A stretch of 35,254 nt of DNA from Nemertoderma westbladi. Its lineage: Eukaryota; Xenacoelomorpha; Nemertodermatida; Nemertodermatidae. The stretch is from positions 1 through 35,254 of the forward strand of contig JAUCBJ010003788.1 of the NCBI GenBank assembly GCA_032718475.1, given 5' to 3'. The notes beneath the pieces were generated by a model. That model saw only the letters and a list, made by a program, of their open reading frames with translations. It ran no database searches and had not been told where the DNA came from. The stretch's first letter is position 1; every line of letters starts with the position of its first letter. A program made the position numbers and the translations under genes. Positions 28,766 through 35,254 of the stretch are shown here, one piece after another.

Positions 28766-29518
28766 TTATTAACTTATAAGGCGATGGGCAAATGGCAAGG
28801 CAAGCAGTAGAAGCCACCTTTGCCTCACATCTCTGATTGTAATCCCAATTATCCTTCCCCCTGTCTTTTCCGTTTGACACATGTCTGTCTGCCAGTCTAT
28901 TTCTGCCAATAGACATCAATAAAATTAATTTATGAATTTAGGGCCATATTTTATATTTTGATATTATAAAGGGGCCACTGTTAATAAATTTAAAGTAATT
29001 AACTGTAGATTATGAACTCAATCTAACATGGGTGTATTTTCCTGGGAAGGCCATTTAATATATTTGTTTTAGGTTTTAGGGCCATTTCATATCTCTGTAT
29101 TTCTAATTTCAGGGCATATTCTAAGGAAATCTTGATATCGCACTTCACTTGGGATTTCACTTCACGATGGGCACTTCAGTGGATGTAGACCTATATTTTT
29201 TATTATATGATAAAATAACTGTTGTTAACAACGGTGGGACTGGGAAGTATTGGGGGGGGGGGGGGGGGGGGGAGTAACATCGTGCCCGTGTGTGTCTGAG
29301 TCTGTATTCACAGAAATACTCAATATTCAAATCCCTTAACTTTTCCTAGAATTAACATACGTTTTTAATGACTAAATCTGAAACATTTTGAAATCTTAAA
29401 CTATATTAGAAAGTTATTTTTTGTGGTACTAATTATCGTCTGGTGTGTTTAAAAATGGCCAAACCAAATAATTAAAAAAATAGGCCACAAAATGGCACTC
29501 TGCTGTGGCCAAAAGTGC
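28766..29518 (+). repeat. Dispersed repeat, copy A
   Basis: It starts TTATTAACTTATAAGGCGAT and ends at GTGGCCAAAAGTGC, nearly identical to 32294-33044 (the same order with only scattered changes), 3.5 kb away in the same orientation. It holds a 21-G run (19 in the other copy). No transposase is seen; short minus-strand frames (RHVSNGKDRGKDNW) are shared by copies and are probably incidental. Confidence 0.9.
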
Positions 29519-30046
29519 CTTTTTTTGCCGTGACAGTGGAACATATGGTGAATGGTGAATCCCCCCCCCCCTTCTCCATAATTTTAGTCATTCAAAACGT
29601 ATGATATGAATTTTAAGAAACGTTTCAGATTTCTGTTTCCCAGAAAAGGTATTCTGCAGATCAGATCGGGATCGGGTCTGCTCATTAGATTATATTTGAA
29701 CAATATATCAGGGAGCTAATTATCGGTAATCAAAAACAAAAGCGACCATTGTGATTCTATAAAAATGTCCTGTATTATATCCTTGCAGTAATTGAGATCA
29801 CCGTGATTTCATGAAAAGATCCAAAGTATGTTAGGTTACCATCCTTTGGAACTAGCGCGAATATCATTTTGATTTTTTGAGTGAGTTCTGCACGTGTATT
29901 TAGGTTGAATGAGTTCCAAACACTTGAGACCTCGCCGACCTGGGGGGGGGGGGGGAGACACCATCTGTTCCACTGTCACGGTTGGTATCAATGCTCTATG
30001 CAGCAATCATGACTCCGGCAAAGAGTATGTGATTATAGTGCGTATA
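29519..30046. other. Spacer with short inverted match
   Basis: No gene is seen. CCGTGACAGTGGAACA (about 29528) and TGTTCCACTGTCACGG (about 29967) are inverted copies 0.4 kb apart, near an 11-C run (29561-29571) and a 14-G run (29942-29955). Confidence 0.5.
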
Positions 30047-30908
30047 TCTGTGAATACAGACTCAGACACGCACGGGCACGTTGTACTGTTTCACAGAGTT
30101 ACCCCCTCCCCTCATATTTCCCACCGTTGTTTACAGCAGTTATTGTATTATATAATAACTAATATCCACCCAAATCCCAATTGAAATGCGAGATATCAAG
30201 ATTTCCTTAGAATATGCCCTGATTTAGAAATACAGACATATGAAATGGCCCTAAAACCTAAAACAAATATATTAAATGGCCTTCCTAAGAAAATACACCC
30301 ATGTTAGATTGAGTTCATAATCTACAGTTAATTACTTTAAATTTATTAACAGTGGCCCCTTTATAATATCAAAATATAAAATATGGCCCTAAATTTATAA
30401 ATTAATTTTATTGATGTCTATTGGCAGAAATAGACTTGCAGACAGACATGTGTCAAACGGAAAAGACAGGGGGAAGGATAATTGGGATTACGATCAGAGA
30501 TGTGAGGCAAAGGTGGCTTCTACTGCTTGCCTTGCCATTTGCCCATCGCCTTATAAGTTAATAATAAAAGTAAGTAATAATAGTAAAGTGAAATCCTCCT
30601 CCAGTTTCGTTATTTATGATACGTTTAAGCTGAAACTTGTGAAATCAATACTATAATACAACCTGCGCTGCATCATTGGGGAGAAACTGATCCATATGCA
30701 GTTCCCCAGTCCACTCCTAGAGGGCCAAATACTCAACATTTTTACCTTCGATATTTCGTATTTTATAATCGTTTTGATGTGACACCTGGCAATCATTATA
30801 TTAATAATTAAGGTGCATAATACTAGCTCAGGCACATTTTCCATACAAAAACATGTAGTTTTAATCTCTGTTAAGAAATTTCAGATTATAACAAACTCAG
30901 CATATTAT
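30047..30908 (-). repeat. Dispersed repeat, copy B (inverted arm)
   Basis: It is the reverse complement of copy C (31938-32843), from CTGTGAATACAGACTCAG at its left to TTTCAGATTATA...CTCAGCATATTA at its right, with moderate divergence. It lacks the long G run and instead has GTTACCCCCTCCCCTC in its place. Confidence 0.85.
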
Positions 30909-31718
30909 ATGATGTTATCGACGCAGATTCCATTTTTGCCAAATCTAAGGCTGCCTGACTGGATTGTGAGATGGTTAGAGGGGTCTGGATCAAGCCTTTG
31001 CACGCCGGATAGAAATAATTATAGAACATAAGGGAACACACGAGAACACAGTTAGAACATAATCCATAGGTCCGATGCATCCATAGGTCTACGTTTCATT
31101 TGACGACAAAAATTATTAGAGTTATTCTTCAAGGATCTTATAATTCTTAATACATCTCCAGATACCTTTTTATCCATTAGAGACAATATTAGGGGTGAGT
31201 ACAAAATAAAGAACCAAGGCCCAATTGAGTAACCTGCATAATCTTGTAAAATGTGTTAACTTTCGTTTATTGTTTTGGTTCCGCCAACACGCTTCTGTAA
31301 CCTGCTCCTTTACTAACTTGCTCCTTTAAATGGCAATGGGACTTAAAGCGACTTTACCTCTTTGTTTTGTACACTCTAGGGTCTTTGGTCTTAACATTAA
31401 AACTATAATTATTGCTAGCCCTAAAATTAGTTAGAATTAAAACCCAATAGCGCTCAAGGTCTACATTTGTAGACCAAAAGTAGGTGTTATAATTATTTAT
31501 GTTGTTATGTTGTTACTCGAATGGGTTTTTGAACAACACATTCGTAGCAAGAAATTGATGTATGCAAGCGCATACATCACTGAAACTGATCATTACACAT
31601 CATCATTAAATAAATTTCCGTATTAAGAAAAAGAAAATGTCTTATACGAAGTAGAATCGAAAAATCTAAAATTTGTCTCTCCGGAGAAGCGCCATGCCCC
31701 TCTTGAAGCACCCCGTAA
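30909..31718. other. Spacer between inverted arms
   Basis: No supported gene. It includes the solitary 68-bp unit listed separately; the remaining open frames are short and without recognised motifs. Confidence 0.5.
31266..31317 (-). repeat. Solitary diverged copy of the 68-bp unit
   Basis: GTTTATTGTTTTGGTTCCGC followed by ...CTGTAACCTGCTCCTTT is the reverse complement of the array unit at 10168-10760, 20 kb away. Confidence 0.6.
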
Positions 31719-31933
31719 AATGAACTCAATCTAACATTGGTGTATTTTCCTAGGAAGGCCATTTAATATATTTGTTTTAGGTTTTAGGGCCATATCTCCG
31801 TATTTCTAATTCAGGGAATATTCTAAGGAAATCTTGATATCACACTTCAATTGGGATTTTGGTGGATATTATTTATTATATAATACAATAACTGCTGTAA
31901 ACAACGGTATGGGAGGTATGAGGGGAGGGGGTT
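31719..31933 (+). repeat. Dispersed repeat, partial copy D
   Basis: ATGAACTCAATCTAACATTG through GAGGGGAGGGGGTTA matches the middle of the same repeat, closer to copy B than to A or C (it shares the GGGGAGGGGG version). It abuts copy C. Confidence 0.8.
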
Positions 31934-31937
31934 AACT

Positions 31938-33044
31938 ATAATATGCTGAGCCTGATATAATCTGAAATTTACAGGTACAGAGATTATAAATGCACGTTTT
32001 TGAATGGAAAATGTGCCTGTGCTAGTATTATGCACCTTAATTATTACTATAATGATTGCCAGGTGTCACGTCAAAATGATTATAAAATATGAAATATCGA
32101 AGGTTTTAAATTTTATGAAATTTAAAACTGCATATAAAAAACTTAAAAATCTGCATAGGCCCTATGGATCAGTTTCTCCCCAATGATGCAGCGCAGGTTG
32201 TATTATAGTATTGATTTCACAAGTTTCAGCTTAACGTATCATAAATAACGAAACTGGAGGAGGATTTCACTTTACTATTATTACTTACTTTTATTATTAA
32301 CTTATAAGGCAATGGGCAAATGGCAAGGCAAGCAGTAGAAGCCACCTTTGCCTCACATCTCTGATTGTAATCCCAATTATCCTTCCCCCTGCCTTTTCCG
32401 TTTGACACATGTCTGTCTGCCAGTCTATTTCTGCCAATAGACATCAATAAAATTAATTTATGAATTTAGGGCCATATTTTATATTTTGATATTATAAAGG
32501 GGCCACTGTTAATAAATTTAATAGTAATTAACTGTAGATTATGAACTCAATCTAACATGGGTGTATTTTCCTGGGAAGGCCATTTAATATATTTGTTTTA
32601 GGTTTTAGGGCCATTTCATATCTCTGTATTTCTAATTCAGGGCATATTCTAAGGAAATCTTGATATCGCACTTCACTTGGGATTTCACTTCACGATGGGC
32701 ACTTCAGTGGATGTAGACCTATATTTTTTATTATATGATAAAATAACTGTTGTTAACAACGGTGGGACTGGGAAGTATTGGGGGGGGGGGGGGGGGGGAG
32801 TAACATCGTGCCCGTGTGTGTCTGAGTCTGTATTCACAGAAATACTCAATATTCAAATCCCTTAACTTTTCCTAGAATTAACATACGTTTTTAATGACTA
32901 AATCTGAAACATTTTGAAATCTTAAACTATATTAGAAAGTTATTTTTTGTGGTACTAATTATCGTCTGGTGTGTTTAAAAATGGCCAAACCAAATAATTA
33001 AAAAAATAGGCCACAAAATGGCACTCTGCTGTGGCCAAAAGTGC
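31938..33044 (+). repeat. Dispersed repeat, copy C
   Basis: This is the longest copy. 31938-32293 is shared only with copy B in inverse, and 32294-33044 is shared with copy A. An insertion relative to B near 32106-32145 carries an AAATTTTATGAAATTT dyad. With copy B it forms a 2.8-kb inverted repeat with about 0.9-kb arms. Confidence 0.88.
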
Positions 33045-34139
33045 ATTTTTGTGCAAAAGGTATTCTGAACAAGTGTCAACATTTCTGAACAAATTTCAAA
33101 TCATTCCAGCAAAAATCGGCGGAGAAATAGCCGATTTCATGACAAAATATAATTCTTAGTTAAAGGTGTTTAATATGTCGCTTCATTTCTAAATTTAATA
33201 TGTAGTCTGCGAAAATAACAATATTACGATCCATCGGTATTGTCTTATTTGCTTACATTTCATAATATCGATCTTACGATTTATATTTTCATTAACTTTT
33301 TTTATTTTCTGAATTTATTTACTATTTCTCACTGAAAGTGGACATGTTTATTGAATTTTAATAGCAGCAAAATGGCCTACTTTAGACCATGTACTTAAAA
33401 GGCCATTAAAAAGGATATGGCCCCTACAAAACAATGCCCCCTGTCCTAAAGGCCTGTTTACACGTGGCAACTTTTAGAGCAACTTTCTCGGCAACTAGCA
33501 ATGTGTTTGGAGCAATTTAATTTAATCGCTGTTTAATGTTTACACGTGCCAACTTTACCAGCAACTTCACCAGCAACTTGGCCGGAAACTTTTATAGCAA
33601 CTTGGCTATTTTGACTGTAAAATAGTGGATACTGTTTCAGTATGCATACACCCCTCACCAAATTATATATACTAGCTAGTTTTTGATAATTTATTTTTTT
33701 TGAAATTTAGCCATTTTATTTTGAAAAAATTAATGTTCTAGAACAAATATTTTTTTAGACAAAGGCCTGGTTAGTATTTAAAAAGAACGGGATGGATATA
33801 ATACGTATATAAAATGAATAAAATAACTTTTTAGGCCGCGTTCACACTACCGAGTCAAAGTCAAAGTTAACCCTATTAAACCCGGGTGGAGGGGGCCAAT
33901 ATGACCCCCCCCCCCGTGGTTTTTTTTATTATAATTCTGAAACAAACGCAGTTGGGAATCTGAAATTTTATGACTTTTCCTAAAAATCTATTGTATTCCT
34001 AGTAGTGAAAACTGTTTTCAAAAATATTGGGTACTTTTCGAGTTATAGCACCATTTTTTAACTCTACTTTTGGCACTTTTTTTGAAACGTTTTTTGAAAA
34101 TTACATTTCATTAAATATGAATTGTAACATCTCTATTTT
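33045..34139. other. Spacer with DNA-transposon-like motifs
   Basis: No gene is seen. 33445-33604 repeats GCAACTT about seven times, after GTTTACACGTGGCAACTTT and again near GTTTACACGTGCCAACTTT. GGCCGCGTTCACACTACCGA (about 33835) resembles termini of DNA transposons in other animals, but no matching far end was found. An 11-C run lies at 33905-33915. Confidence 0.4.
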
Positions 34140-34920
34140 TTATTTACACCGGTTTTTTGGTCTTAGCAATTGGATGGAATACATATAAATTGATTTAGAA
34201 ATTTCAAACTTGTTTTTTTCGGCGGGTGCCAAATTTTGGTGCCTGCACCAAATTTTGAAATATGTGAATTTTGTAAATTGATTGTTTGAAACTTGTTTTT
34301 TTACGCAATTGGGGTTTTTTGGGGTTCTGTTTTCGATGAAATATATACGAGTTGCACCAAGCGTATCAAACTTGTATTTTTCGGTGCTGTGTGCAAATTT
34401 TGGTGCTAGCACGAAATTTTGAAAATCCATTCAATAGATAAAATTGCTTGTGACAATTTATTTCTTGCATTTTAGAGGTTTATGGCTGTTCTGAATTCAA
34501 TGGAATATATAATTATCGAACTAGACATCTCAAACTTGTATTTTTCGGAAGTGGGTGCAAAATGTGGTGCTAGCACCAAATTTTGAAAACCATCAAATAT
34601 ATCAATTGATTGTGCCATCTTGTTTCTTGCGTTATACGGGTTTGTTAGGGTTCTGAATTCAATGGAAACAGTAAAAATTTCATAAGAGTTTTCAAACTTG
34701 TATTTTTCGCCGGTGGGTGAAAATTGTTGTGCCAGCACCAAATTTTGGAAAATGAGTAAATTGATCAGTAGATAGTATCATCTTGTTTCTTGCGTTATAC
34801 GGATTTATGAGGGTCCTGAATCCGATGGAATCAATAAAAACAGCACTGGACATCGCAAACTTGTACTTTTTGGTGATGGGTACGAAATTTGGTGCTAGCA
34901 CCAAAATTTGTCAAATTACG
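34140..34920. repeat. 162-bp tandem repeat (about 5 units)
   Basis: TTCTGAATTCAATGG-like starts fall at about 34160, 34325, 34489, 34651 and 34813. Every unit has CAAACTTGTATTTTTCG and a dyad TGGTGCTAGCACCA or a close variant, followed by AAATTTTG. As 162 is 3x54, minus-strand frames share a motif (MVLAP..AP..EKYKFE); these are taken as incidental. Confidence 0.88.
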
Positions 34921-35254
34921 CCGAAAAATACAAGTAGCAATGATCTGGCATATTTGAAATGTATTCCATTAGAATCAGTGCCCTAGAAAACCTGAAAATG
35001 TGAATTTATAGCATCATATAAGTGAATTAAAAATTTTGTGTTCTAACTGAAAAGTGCTGGTTACTTGTTTTTTTCATTTTTTTTCCTACGCATAGAGGAC
35101 TAAACAGCCATTTATGGTAATCATATCATTTTCAAATATTTTCCAATGTATTTTGCGCCCCAGAAAACCTATTTTGAAAAACAATTAGCCGAAAAATGTA
35201 ACTTTCAAATTTTGTGAAAATTGTGCACTACTTGTAATTTTGGTGCTGCAATAT
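34921..35254. other. AT-rich right edge
   Basis: No gene or clear repeat unit. A final TTTTGGTGCTGCA suggests the TGGTGC motif of the 162-bp array may recur beyond the window. Confidence 0.4.

Noticed and set aside
30411-30656. Small frame shared by dispersed repeat copies (also 32226-32447)
   Set aside because: Its similarity is explained by nucleotide identity of the repeats; there is no known domain, and the frames end differently.
34472-34904. Minus-strand frames with MVLAP...EKYKFE repeats
   Set aside because: The 162-bp unit is divisible by 3 and the common words come from the TGGTGCTAGCACC dyad.

Overview
The window looks like nuclear DNA of an invertebrate animal. It is AT-rich and carries two transporter genes of families found in animals, a very long BEL/Pao-type LTR retroelement, pieces of non-LTR (LINE) reverse transcriptase, foldback elements and at least six tandem-repeat families. 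The palindromes ACCGGT and TAGGCCTA and long G or C runs are unusually common. I cannot name the species. About a fifth of the sequence has coding potential; the rest is repeats or unassigned DNA.

Layout. 1-4499 is a 33-bp satellite that runs directly into the coding part of an oxalate/formate-antiporter-like MFS transporter (4500-5681, +), which lacks its first membrane helix. 5682-8400 is AT-rich DNA with a decayed LINE RT piece, a hairpin and a 791-bp foldback element flanked by TA. 8413-9578 is a 63-bp minisatellite, followed by two further arrays (9865-10083; 10168-10760). 11209-12445 (-) is an SLC18B1-like vesicular-amine-type transporter with one frameshift. 13081-25459 is the retroelement. 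25460-35254 is gene-poor: a tRNA-derived SINE head, a 90-bp array of dyad units, a LINE RT fragment, three or four copies of a dispersed repeat in both orientations (forming a 2.8-kb inverted repeat), and a 162-bp array.

The retroelement is the most interesting part. Its LTRs are about 1.2 kb (TGT...ACA). A 2.26-kb leader holds a duplicated, strongly conserved, foldable core. ORF1 encodes a Gag-like N-terminal product; ORF2 begins at an AUG overlapping the ORF1 stop and encodes a long charged coiled coil, a DUF1759-like Gag region, three zinc knuckles, and an aspartic protease joined directly to the linker that normally follows RNase H. Reverse transcriptase, RNase H and integrase are therefore missing. 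A separate reading frame (ORF3, broken by one stop and one frame change) sits where an env gene would be, but encodes a Cys/His-rich, zinc-knuckle protein with a basic tail. It is preceded by a GC-rich nested hairpin. I infer a non-autonomous BEL/Pao derivative that would need reverse transcriptase and integrase from a partner element.

All coordinates, repeat periods and identities were read by eye; no searches or folding calculations were run.
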